This document shows, piece by piece, positions 1 to 13,700 of a DNA stretch of 64,000 nucleotides. The position numbers were made by a program, and so were the translations under genes. Source of the DNA: Membranipora membranacea (Eukaryota > Bryozoa > Gymnolaemata > Cheilostomatida > Membraniporidae); contig OU612068.1 in assembly GCA_914767715.1 (NCBI GenBank), positions 4,340,001 through 4,404,000 on the forward strand. The letters run 5' to 3'. Below the pieces are notes generated by a model. It had not been told where the DNA came from. It did no database searches and saw only the letters and a program-made list of their open reading frames with translations. Each line of letters opens with the position of its first letter. The first letter of the stretch is position 1.

Positions 1-340
1 CCTGTTGCCTATCATACGATCGGATTTTTGTTTCGCTTATCTCCTGAGAAATGACTCTTGCCAAGTTTGCGGGACAATAGTGAGCCCCCTTCTCTCCTAC
101 TAACATTAATCATAATCTCCAACCATTGAATAAACATTAATATAATTACTTGACTTCCAATCTACAAGCTAGTTCCAAAAATGATACATCATGAGTAGAC
201 CATAAAATGATCGAATGAATATTATTGTAAATTGCATCGGGATCACTGCCAACGCGTGATATGTTCTAGTTTATGACTGGAGACTACGTGATGCACATAG
301 TATCATAGTAATACATCTATCAGTTGCATATTACTATACC

Positions 341-350
341 TATATAAAGC
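341..350 (+). promoter_or_regulatory. TATA box of AMP-binding gene copy 1
   Basis: TATATAAAGC lies 90-100 bp upstream of the start codon. The roughly 100 bp from here to the ATG are almost identical to copy 2, whereas sequence upstream diverges immediately, as expected for a conserved core promoter and 5'UTR. Confidence 0.6.
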
Positions 351-439
351 TCTCACATTGATACATACAGATTCATTGCACAAACCTCTAGCATCCTAGA
401 CACAACAAGTATATATAACTGTGGATTAAGACATCAGAC

Positions 440-1731
440 ATGGCTGCATTAACTCAGAGCTATATCAACACTCAGATTCCTGGGGTTACCCCGCCTGAGA
501 TCAAAGATAGTCTATGGACAGTATGGCAGAAATCACGGGATCTGGGAGGTTCAGATACCGAGTTTGTGAACCTGGAGACAAAAGAGCATGTTATGAGCAG
601 TGTCATATTTGAACAGGTGAGTGTGTATTTTACTAGCAGCTGACGGTCTGGTTTACAAAACTCACCGAGATCCCCCAGGGGGATTGGGTTGTGAAAACAA
701 TGTGCTGACCAATGATGCTAAAAGGTTGGAACATTTTTCTTTTATGTAACTCGAAGCTTTTTTTGGGCTTGACGTCTTTACTGTAGAGGTTCAGTTTTTG
801 CAGTAAACAACACTGAAACTATGTATCCGGTTGAAGCCTTTTGTTGCTTCTGCTGTGGCGAGGCAACTCTAGCGCATTTATACTCCCAATCATTTATGCT
901 CAAATAGGCTATGCATCCATATTAGGAACCTATTTTGAATAACAATAACAATAGAACACCACTTATTTTGCCAACACACTAGTTTTCAGGGCAAATCAGT
1001 TGCTTTGTTCAAACCCAAGGGAGAGGTTGAATTAATATCATGTCAGTGTACTCAAAAATTCTATAACTAATAATCTATATATATATAATACTAGTGATCT
1101 GTGCACCAATGGAGGAAAAGAGGTATGTCATTTTTCTTATTAAATCCTCATGCTATCTTCCCAGAGCGCTGTTTATCATGTTTGCTATTTTAAGGCAAGT
1201 TGGCATTTGTTCATGATCAAACCAACCATTATTATGCTATATCAAGACACACAGATCTACAGATCTTTATTTGTGTGCTTTGTTTTTCTTCCTACATCAC
1301 AAGGTTTTCTCAAAGCACACTGTTTACAATTTGTTCCTCTTAATTACAGTCTTACGATGGCAATGGCATAACAATAAAAATATCACTAGTCATCCGTAAA
1401 CTCCATCCAACTCAACTCAATGCACTTATCGCTACACCTTTCGTAGATATGAAAGTGAATAAACTTACAATACTAACTATTTGGTTATTATATTTATATC
1501 TTTGGTACTGTTTTCTCTCTTCCAGTAACGATATTTTGTTTATTAGTTTTACAAAACCTGCCTCACTTCTTTTTCTCTTGACAGGCTGATGAATTTGCAC
1601 GAGGATTTCTCTCTCTAGACTGTCTGACGGCAGGAGAAGACTGCATAGCTATGATCGGATGTATAAACATGCAGTCACTGCCTATCTGGTGTGGCTGTCT
1701 TTCTATAGGTGTCGCCTCGGCTGTAAGTGCA

Positions 1732-1788
<57 letters not shown>

Positions 1789-4700
1789 ATTCTATCACTA
1801 ACATAAGATAATATGTTGCGAGATAAGGGTGTTCATACTGAAAAGGAGCCAGCACATACAAGGAAAAATAAGATTAAACACTGATGGATGATTAAAAGAG
1901 AATATCATTTAAAATATGGATAGCATGCCTCAAAAAACAGTCTTTACCAAGGGCTGTGTTTAATTGTTCGATACCTGCCTGAGGGGCATTTAGCAAGAAA
2001 GTTGTTCATAAAGTGGTCATCGTCATGGATATATCGGAGGGCAAGTGTTTTGGTGCGCTTAGTCATAAGGCTGTCGAGATCATCTACTTGGAGTTTGAGC
2101 TTTGAGGCCTGATCAAAAAACTTGCTCTTGCTTGTTTCTTGTCTTCAGCAAAATTAGTAGTGTATAATACTGGTAAACAATAAGTGAGCAGGGAAACAAT
2201 AAAACTTTTAAATAACATAGTGGCAAGGGGTATGGTGCTAAGATGTAGCCTAATTCTTTGATTAGTTAACCGCCGGGGGGGGGCGTCGGGCTAGAGGCAA
2301 AAATCTGGGGGGGGGAGGGGCTCAAACTAGTTCACCACCAGGCACCAATATATTATTGCTTGAAAAATAAGCTTATGAGTGATGTGGTGACCTCTTCTAC
2401 TAATGACAGGGCACTCATTAAGAGGTCTCACGATTGAGTGAGCAGAAGGTTCCAATATACAAGCAGTAAATGTGCCTTCATGCCTTGGCTACTAATATCG
2501 GCAATTCGTACCCGGCCATAATGCCATGGTCAAAATGCCATTGGGACAAAATGCCAGTGACATAATGCCATTGCCATAATGCCATGGCCATAATACCATA
2601 GGTAATAACACCACTGCACATTATGCCAATGCCAAAATACCAGTTGTACAAAACGCCAGTTGTGTCAAAATACCAGTGGTTAAAACGCCGGATTGGAAAA
2701 ATACCATTTGGGACAACATACTATATCCCAAAATACCAATGCCATAATGCCAAAATATGTTACCAAATCAAGATCGGATCAGATCACGCTGTATATTTTC
2801 TTGCTAGTTATATTACAGCTGCGAGTTGCTCAGTCAGAGTAGGAGGTGCTTCAGCTGGTTGGAGCCATCTCCTTCACTGCTCAAGTCTCGAAGTTTCTAC
2901 GTTTGAATTATGATGATCTCTGGGGTTTGTTGGGGCCCCAGGTGTACCGAAGGCTAGTGTGTGTTGCAGAAATTGCAGCCAAATATTGTGCCGCAAACTC
3001 TGTGGGATATGGCAAATTAATTGACTCTCTTAAGTTGACCAACTTTATGTCTTGGCTAGAAGGGTTTTGACTGGTCTTGACAGATGCTATTACTGGCGTC
3101 ATGAAGGCTAGCATGATTGAACATAGTCTAGGAAAATTCTGTTCATGAGTTCATGAGTGTACAGTTTAGCATAAAAATACAATCTTTTTCAGCGCTAAGA
3201 CACTGAAAAAGTGACATCTGAGGCAAGGCCATTTCTAGAACAGTCATAATGATTATCTTTGTATTGGATAGTCCTACATTTTTACATCTTGTTTATAGCT
3301 TTCAACATGATACCGACACATTTGGCAACATATTACAATTCCTAGTTTTTCTTTTGATTCACAACAAGATATGTTTTCCACTTAGTGCCCACCGTACCTG
3401 CTATGCACCACTTGACCATCGACGCCCCACCAGCCCGGCTATGAGATTGCATCCTGGCCCTACCCAAATTTGTTGAACAAGGCTATACATGCCATTACTT
3501 AACAAGGACCTCTATCCTCGCTTGTTATTGGTGTTAAGAAATTTAAATTTGTTGGATCAAGTGTTGTATTCATGGTTTAAAATCATGTTTAAAATATTTT
3601 GAATTGAGCATGATTTCAATAAAAGTTTCAAAATTGTGTATTCAAAAAGCATTTGTAATGGCATGATTTTTAGTTTTTCATAATTATTAGAAATGTGACC
3701 GTGGTCTAATTCCCTTGATGAGACGCAGAGCATTTTTGTAGAGTCGTAGCTAGCTATCACTTGCGTGGCCCCAGAACTCTAATTCGTTGATCAAATCCCG
3801 ATGTAAAAGCTATAAATAATGTCAACCATTAGATTTTGCTCAACAGCTGGACCGAGTGCTTGTATCATCATCATCAGGGTTAGATTTAATTTTTTTTCAG
3901 GCTTTTAAAATGTTCATGGACCATGGAAGTTATATTGGAGTTTCAACCTACAAATTTTGTTGTTCCTTTTTCTTCTAAAATAGAGTTTCCGAATATGAGC
4001 TTTTAATCTTATGGGTTACAAATTTTGTTTGGTGCTTCAAAAAGATTTTCTCATAGATTATCACAAGACGGTTGGTGATACACCATTAAGTTATCATAGG
4101 TAAATTTCTCTTCGTAATTTCAGGCTTAGTACTAAAGATATTAGTATCGTCAGCAAAAGGTATTTAATTTAGATCGGGTGATGCATTTAAAAGGTCAATA
4201 TTTATATATTAAAATTAGTACTGGCCCGAGAACCGAACGCTGGGTAGCACCGATCATGACAGACAGTAAACCTGACTTAATTCATTTACCAAGACAAACT
4301 GTTTTCTATATAAAAGATATATTTCTAACAGTCGATATGAGGGAGAAGAAAATCTGAAATTTTCTGTTTACTTATAATAATGTCGTGATTTATGTATATG
4401 TATTGTATTGAAAGATCTAAAAACAAACCCTGGTTGATTTTTCTATCATTAAAATGGTCGAAAAGTTGTTCCATTATAATATTGATTGTGTCAGTTGTAC
4501 TGAGCTTCCATCTAATGCCAAATCTCTAATCTGTGAGTAATTCTTTGCACTCCGAATACTCTCTCATTTCCACAGGGAGGAGTTTATTTGAAACCTTCGA
4601 TGTCGAGTTTAAAATTGAAATGGGTCTGTAATCAATTTCTATGGATATCTATTTAAAGTTGTTTGGTGAATGAGATGGCTCTAACCAACTGAACCACCTC

Positions 4701-7700
4701 CTGCTCTGACCAAGCAATTCGCAGCTGTAACTAACAATGAAAATCAACAGCGTGGCTTGATCTCCTTTGGTAACATATATTGGAATTATGGCAATGGTAT
4801 TTTGGGATATGGTATGTTGTCCCAAATGGTATTATGTCCAATCCGGCATTATATCCACTGGTATTTTGACACAACTGGCATTTTGTACAACTGGTATTTT
4901 TGCATTGGTATAATGTGCAGTGGTGTTATCACCTATGGCATTATGGCCATGGCATAATGGCAATGGCATTATATCACTGGCATTTTGTCCCAATGGCATT
5001 TTGACCATGGCATTTTGACACGGAATCTCGGCAATTTGTTATACCAGAAATTTTTGTACGGAGAAACAGCGTAGTGTTAGTCTAGATTTCTAGACATTTT
5101 CAGTGAATTGAATCCTGATTTATTGCCTGGCAACAAACTTAGCTGTGTTGGAATTTGGCCAAATTTTGATATTTTGGCACTTTGCCTCTGAATTTTCCAG
5201 GGATGACCCATTACTTCAATTTGCACAAGTATATTAAAGTTTTACAGTGAAACAGAGACAAATTTTACCGATGAGCAATTCGGGAGTTTCATATACCAAT
5301 CATGTTAGACAACCTGATGATATAGCCTACTCTTCTGGCACAACATTGGGAAAAACTGAGTCAGACTCAGATTGAAGCATGTTGAATTATATACAATATT
5401 TCAGTTCTTTTATTGTAGCATCCTAACATTTTTCTACCAAGAGAGACAACTCTTGAGAGATCGCTCACGGTGGCTAAGCCAAAGATAGTGATAGTAGGCG
5501 AAGGATCAGATGGCGAGATATTACCTGCTCTTGCCTCACATTTTGACAAGGAGAAAACCACTCCCCAATCAACAAGGTAAGCGGTGAATGAGGGCAGCAA
5601 ATTCAGTTTAACTTGATTACAATAAGCATAAGGGTAATACCACCCAAATCTGTCCTTCTAATTTCACAGGTCACTTTTTAATCCTCTCAGTGCAAGCTCA
5701 TAATCCTCACAATGAGCCTCAGTTTGCAGTGGAGGCCTGTCCTCGGTCATTGGTTTCAGATTTCAATCCTCTCCCATCACAATTTGGTATTGTTGTACGG
5801 GCTGGCAGCTTTAGAAGCAACATATACATATAGTTTTCTAGTTTTTCTAGTAAAAATTCCACTCAAAATAATGGTGGGAGGTGGGGGGGGACTTCTATCA
5901 ACTGCAGGACTCGATCCGATGAAATTAAATAGTAGCAATCTTTTACTTAATTTTAGTTCACAAGAAAGATGTTTTTTATAGTTCTGTCTGTGAAAATTGT
6001 GTCATTTACCCGATAGCATTTTGTGAAATACAGGATTCTAAGGTCACCTACCACACCACCAAATAATGCAGACACTTTGCCTGCAAAATGTCATGTCTTA
6101 TCGAATTTTATGCCCTGCATCCATTAATGTAATCTGAGCTCATAGCCAAGATCAGTCAACTGTTAAAAATTAGCATGTGTTTTCTCTGAGCACATGGGTG
6201 TTTTCTCTGGGCATATAGGTGTTTTCTGTGAGCACATAGGTGTTTTCTCTGGGCATATAGGTGTTTTCTCTGAGCTCAGAGCCAAAATCAAGCGCTGTAA
6301 AAAAATAGCATGCATTTTCTCTGATCTACCATGCTTTTACTCGGAACTCATAGCCAAAATCAAGCACTTTAAAAAAATAGCATGCGTTTTCTCTGAACTA
6401 CTATGCTTTTACTCTGAACTGATAGCCAAAATCAGGTGTTAAAGAAAATCTAGTAGGTGTTTGCTCTGAGCACATAGGCAAATCCTACTCACAAAAAAAC
6501 AACTTTCAGCATCTCAACTGAAGAGTTTGGTAGCTTTTATTGGTGGTTGTTATAGTCATTGTGACGGTGTTCTTTTTTTCTATCTTACACTTCTATCCAC
6601 AAAACGTATACTCTCTTGCTCTCAAGCCATAGCATACTTGTTTCTTGCTACTACTTAAACCTTTATTATTACAAAAAAAAGAATGGAAATATTTTATAGT
6701 CTGAGTTAAGCGGATTTAGATATCCCTAGAAAAAGTAAAAAGTTCATGGAAAATGAGGCCATCATAGATGCGTTAGCCGATGCGATAGCCGTTGCGATGG
6801 CCGATGCGTTGGCCGATGCGTTGGCCGATGCGTTGGCCGCTGCGTTGGCCGATGCGTTGGCCGATGCGATTGCCGACGCGATTGCGATAGCCGATGCGTT
6901 GGCCGATGCGTTGGCCGCTGCGTTGGCTGATGCGTTGGCCGATGCGTTGGCTGACGCGTTGGCCGATGCTATTGCGATGCGATTGCCGATGCGGTAGCCG
7001 ATGTGTTAGCCGATGCGTTAGTCAATCCCTTGCCAAGACTTTATTATTTAAGGCAGAACTTTGACTTTCCATTCCACTCCATTATATTCTTGCTCTGATT
7101 GACATGATAAATTATTGTGTTTCATATTTTGTTGTTGTTAGTCTACCCTGGGTGCAGCACATATGTTACGACGGACCTAATACAGACATTCAGAGGCAGT
7201 ATCCATTTATGAGACCAATCAATGATCTAAAAGAGTCGGGGAGGACGATCTCTGATACAAAGCTACAACAAGCTCGCCTAGCAGTGAAACCAGAATATCC
7301 AGCACATTTAATTTTCACTTCGGTAAATCCAGCGTTTGCAGCGACAGTGACTGTCACTGTAACTGTCAGCCCTATTTCCAATTTGACAGCCATGATCTAA
7401 CCCTACATTGTGACACAGAGTACCAGGAAAAATTCTTATTTTGCAATCTGGGCATACTATATGCTCTGATGTGAAAATATTAACCGTCCTGAAGCAAAAA
7501 TTTACATTTCCTTTAACTAAGAATCTCATCATCTACACATAAATGCAATGTTTTGTAATTAAATGGTAGTTTTTACTGTTTCAATATATTTTTTGGACCA
7601 TAATTACTTGAGCCCTCATCTGTCATTCGGTTGTTAGGGGACATCTCCAATATGAGCCATCAATAACAAAAAACCTGAAAGTTTAATTTAGTTGGTGGGT

Positions 7701-10700
7701 AGATCTTCATTGACCAAATATTTATCATCGTACTGTACTAATTGATCTATTCACCACTTCTGTTTTGTCTGAATGCCAGTCTTAACAGTTTTTCACGGTG
7801 TTTGTCTAGTCAGTGAGCGAGGGTATTAGTTCACACAGCTACTTTGTCATTGACGATAGCTGACAGTCACATTTGGTACTAACTTGCAGTTAAATATTGG
7901 TATCAGCATTAATTTTGACAGGCACAGATAATTGTTATGGCAGCTGACAAAAATAAGTCATCATCTGAGACATGCTGTGATGGATAGAAATGCATATGTT
8001 ACATCTTTGCCGATGAGATTGTGTGTATTCAGGCTTTGACCTTGCGCTTAAAGGGTGTCGGGATAGCTGGTAATAGCATTTCATTATCAACAACTTTCCC
8101 AACCAGAGAAAGTTGTTCATAATGGAATGCTGCTACCAGCTTCCCGACAACGTATAAATAAGCGTATAAACTAGCTTTGACCAAAGTATGGAGGATTGAA
8201 CTAGGTCGTTGTATCCCCACTAAATATGTGTACATATACAAGTTGTCTTCCCTTACAAAGAGGGAGGATAAGTACCTTATAGTCATCGCTAGATTTTGCT
8301 CTTTCAATGAATGTTTTGTACAATGACAAGTGTGTAATTGTACTAGAGGCTAACTTACATTTTGTGAGGTATCGCTGACTTGTGATTCTGCACATGACGA
8401 CTGACTGACCGATTGACTGACTGATTGACTGTTTGTTTGTTTATTTGCAGGGTAGTACAGGATTTCCTAAGTGTATACAGTACTCTCAAGGTCATGTTGG
8501 CCTATTGGCATCCACCGAGTTTCCTCTCGCTACGGTAAGCTGGATCGACAGCGTATCACATTTCAATTTACCATAATTATACTGAGGGTCATTAGCTATT
8601 TTGTTCCCAGTTCTCAGTGTAACTGGTGTAGATTACATGCCCTGCAATAAACATATTTCTCAAATTATATTCCCAAATTTAGAGGACTATGCTCTGAAAT
8701 TAGAGCATTTCAGCATTATCAGTCATGCCACCATGTTTTTATGTCACATGACTAATGGTTTTGCAAATTTCTCATGCTATTGAGGTGCCGTGCCCCAGAA
8801 AAACAGGGGAACGCTTCATGAGTTTGCCTGACATATGTCATATGTCCATGTGGCTTGTTTTGTAAATATATTGATATATATATATATATATATATATTAA
8901 TATATTGTAAAGTTTTATAGTTGAGCCAAGTTCCGTTCCACCAAATATGATACGTTAAACTGTGTCAAGGTTGACACACTGTTCTTACTTAGACTGATGC
9001 CAAATACAAGGAGGCGCTACTATAGCGTTCAATTTTTTGGCCATTTTACCTTCTACATACAAATATTTTTGTGTATTGTAGACATGCATGACCTCATCGT
9101 TCAACAATGATGTGATGGTATCTTTTACAAGAGCAGCGGTAGTTCTGAATGGCGGCCATACTAAGATAGTGCTCACACCAGATTGCTCCAAAAACCTATC
9201 TGATGAGAGATACAGCCAGATCTGTGCTGAGGCAATAGTGAATGAAAAGTGAGTAAACAAACATATTGATGTTTTTGTCATTAGTTGAGAGTAATGACAC
9301 TTTACACTCGAAATTAGGGGGCGGGAGGAGATATAGGTAGCGAGAACATACAGTGAAAGACAAGGCTTGTTCCCAAGTACGGTAGTAGAGTAGGAGTAGG
9401 AGGTAACTCAGTTGGTTAGAGCACCTGCCCTTTAACATACAAGCTTGTGTTGGATGTCATGTGCTTTAATTCTGCCGCAGGCTACTGACAACTGGGCTTT
9501 GGCCCCAGGTGTGATCCAACATGCCAGCAGACTGAGAGCATAAAAATACCTCTATTTCTTAGTCTGCAGACTTTAGACCTTACTTTTTCAACCAACCATC
9601 AACTGATGAAATTTCCTAAACGCCTTTCAACTTCATTGAAAATTCAACTAGCAGTGTCATTCTAAGCTAAGAAAGTACATCGATGCAGAGACGACACATT
9701 TATGCCTTGTCAGTCAAACAGGAAAACGCAGGGTTTGGAATTCCTTGTAAATAAACCACGTAATCCCTCATGCAATTCAAGTATCTGTCACCAGAGTGAC
9801 AGAATCGACAGATGCAAGAGCAGACATCACATGTCGGGTTTTGCTCCATTCTAGCTAAACTCCAAAGATATTTATAGAATGAGGAAGCAGTTTGATCCAA
9901 TCTACTCTGACCTTGATAAGCAAGGATCTTATTTCAGCTTTTAAATCTCTCTGTGACTGAGGGAAGTATGGTTCCAAAATTATCAGGATGCAGCTTTCCA
10001 AAAGGTATACCAAAGTGTTACAATGGTTTCTATACTGGGCTGTGGTAACTATGTCAACCACAACTATGAAGAAGGCGGCAGCTTACAACTATATAAGTAC
10101 ATCAATGCTTCTGACACTCTGATGACAGATCCATGAGATCCTGGAATGTTAGGAGGATTTATTTGTTATTTTATCATTCTGTTCCCAGTGGTTTCATATG
10201 CTCATTGATCCTGGAGCATAAGTTAATCTTTGCTAAGGGGAGAAAAGACATTTGAGTAGGATAAGATTATTATCATGATTATTAATAGTTTTATTAATTA
10301 ATAGGTTTATTAATTATTAATAGTTTTATTGATAATTAATATTATTTATTAATTTATAATTTATTAATTATTAAATTAATATAAATTATTAATTATTAAT
10401 AGTTTTATTAATAAATTTTTTGTTTTTTTTGCAGGATTGAAACCATGGTAGTTCAGGCCAGTAAATTGGAATTGATATGTGATTATATGGCTGACCATTA
10501 TCCGGATGTCAAACCGTTATTGAGCACATACTTAGGTGGTCAGTGCTATTCTAGCTCTTTCCGTGAGAAAGTTCAAAGCATTATGGGTGGTAAGATAATG
10601 GTAAGTACAACTACAAATCTTTCTACTTTTTAATTGTGCCAATGTCATCATAACATCTGAAACCCTTACACCACCATTTCTCCTGCTGTCCTCATTCCCA

Positions 10701-13700
10701 TCCAGTTTCCCTTTTTCGGTGTATGACCCAGTAATGGTATAAATCACAATTTTTTGTGTTCTCTTCTCCATTGCTTACTTATATTATGTATTGAAGGCAG
10801 ACTACTCAGTAACGCATAACTTGAGCCCGCCAGTGAGGAAGTAAACAGGTTGGCATACAAATTTTTAGTGAGGTGGTTGTAGTTGTTGGTGAAGCATAGC
10901 TAGCAATATACTCATACTAGATTCAGGATAGCCACAGAACTGGTCCAGCTGGTCGACAGCAATAAAAGTGCTGCACCCTGACATAAGCAGCTGTTGACAG
11001 TTTAGCTTGGCATGTCTGATATGATCGCTTATTTTATAGGCCGTATATGGCATGTCTGAGTGTGCACTAATTGCATTTTATTTCATAGACAGCATATGGC
11101 ATGTCTGAGGTTGTGATAGTAGCTATCACTGCTGCAGGTGATGACCCTGGAGAGGAGGAGGATAGACTCACAGCTTCTATGACTGTCGTACCATTCACAG
11201 AGGTAACAGAAGTATTACAGAACTATGAGAAATATCAACACATCTGGCAAAGATATTGAATATACGAAGGGTAGAGGAATCTGTGTCGTCCGCTAACCGC
11301 CAAGGTCAAAATTAGGTCACAATTATGAATTTTTTTTCCATCAACAGTTTACTCTCGGGTTTTCTAGTCTGTCAAAGTAAATTGATGTCACTATTAGGGC
11401 ATTGCACAGATATAAAGCTCTTTATGAATAATTTGATTGATTGTACAGGTTAGACTGGTGGATGACGAGGGGAACATTGTGAATATTGGTGAGGAAGGAG
11501 AACTGGAGGTCAAAAGTGTTCTGTTCACCTTCTTAGGATACAGAGGGGAACCAGAGAAAACTAAGCAAATATATACTCAGGATGGCTTCTACAAATCGGG
11601 GTACGATTGAAAATCAGACATAAATTCCATCGAAAATTAGATAAATCAAAATACTAACTAGACTGTGACAGAGCTGTAATGCAGTGATTCATTATTCAAT
11701 AGGTTAAGGGCGTGGTAGAAAGCAACATGAATGATGCTATTTTTGTGGGCGGAACTGAGCTCAAACTCTCACAGAAAACTTGCATACCTCGATGCCTTGG
11801 TCTAGCAGGCCCTAGTTAAAGCCCTAAACATCATGACGATAACCCCGTGACTGTATAACAACCCTCTTGCATCATGAGCCTGTGTGATGAACAGCTTCCC
11901 CCACAACACACCAGATTGGTCTGTGTGAGGCTGTTACAGACAACTTACAGTCACAGTGAACTAAAATTCAAGCTGAAATTGCTCCTTTTATATTTCTTTC
12001 TATCACTCTATGTGTTTTCTTTGAATACTGTATATTGAATATATTACATTATATGTTGTATAATATTTTGTTATATCATATATCGAATATTACAGGGACA
12101 TTGTTGTGATGGATACTAAAGGCAAGATCCAGATCAGAGGGAGAACCACAGATAGACTCAGATTTAAAGTGGATAGAAAAGTAGTCTGGCCTTCACCGAT
12201 AGAGGAGGCACTGATATCACATCCAAATATTCGGGAAATAAAGGTAAAAGCATCTAAAATAATAATTTGTTTTTATAGTAAAGAAACAGTCTAAAAGCGT
12301 CAAAATTCAACACCAATTAAAAAGCTTGCATGAAATATGATTCAGGCAGTCACATTATGGCTAAGGTCTTTGATTATGTCAGGTTATCGTGGTTGATGGA
12401 ATTGAGAAAATTTGTATGTTCAATATTATTTACAAGATTTACACTTTCTTTAATAACTGTATATTTGCTGTTGATTTGCTAGGTGACTTCTTGTGCAATT
12501 AACGACACCGTTGGGGATGAAATAGTGTATTGTATCAAGTAAGTGGTGATAAAATTCTCTCCTTGTTTCCTTGCAAGCACTCAAAAATGATGAGCTTTTG
12601 GTAACATTCCTTGGCGCCATTTTGAAATCATTCAAATGCTCAGCTAACTAGGTACAACCATAGACTTAATAATATACCTAAACAGGATACTATATGGAGC
12701 ATTAGCATTGAGGCACTGAGGGATTTAATTGTCGGCGTAGTTACAACATTGGAAGGTGTAACAATTGGTGTTTTCAATGACTTGCAGCTCATATACCAGG
12801 TTTTCTGTTGATAACTCGATCAATTTTGATCAGATTTTGATTTTGAAAATTACAATAGATTTAGCAGCTTGTCGTTGACAATTGATACAGATTTAACGCA
12901 AAAAGAAACATTTTTGAAAAAAAAATTATGTCAACTTGAAACAAGATGCTGCTGATTGTAAAGCTATTTTCAAACTCAAAATCCGATCGAAGTGATCGAG
13001 TTATGAACAAAAAAATTTGACCAATAACACCAAAGTCCTGATGTTGCCCACAACTAAGTGACTCACATCAGCTGTATGAAGTGTCCTTCTTCTCTAGGTT
13101 TATTATTAAATCTTAGGGTACAACACGTACAACACTGTAATACATTGTATTACCTGAGTGAGATTGAAAAATACCATTTCCACACTTGACTTAGTAGATC
13201 TGTTTATTTGATTTGAAAACCACCTCATTTTGTGGGTACTATAAAGCTGCTCAAAATAGATGTTAGATAAGTTTGGAATTTACAAGCACGCTCTTACATT
13301 TCTTTGCAGACTGGAGAAAGGAGCAGAGGAATTCAACGAAGATGAACTCATAAGCTGCTGCAAAGAGAAAGGAGTAAGTTATCTTCATTCAAATCTTCTT
13401 TCTATCCTTCCTTTACTTCATTACTGCACCAACATCCAGATTGAGTTCCGTATTTCCCAGTACGTATGTTTGATATTAGCCTATCTTGATGGAAGGGAAG
13501 GCTGATCTACTCTTGTACTTGTGCTGGCAAGCAGAGAGTTGTCTCCTCTCAAAGCGGGTTATCTCATTCATGTTTACTCCCGTTTATTAGATGCAAAAGA
13601 TTACATGGAGGTGAAACCCTAGTCAATGTGTTGTGATTGTCTAGCCAGTGCCAACCATCAACATATAAATATGTTAATGGTGCCAATATATAGGCTCGGG

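Noticed and set aside
6746-6997. 83-codon Ala/Asp/Leu open frame
   Set aside because: A by-product of a 12-bp minisatellite inside intron 3; absent from copy 2.
9395-9500. tRNA gene
   Set aside because: Only the box A side matches; there is no acceptor stem or proper T-arm, and similar heads recur in repeats, so SINE-like.
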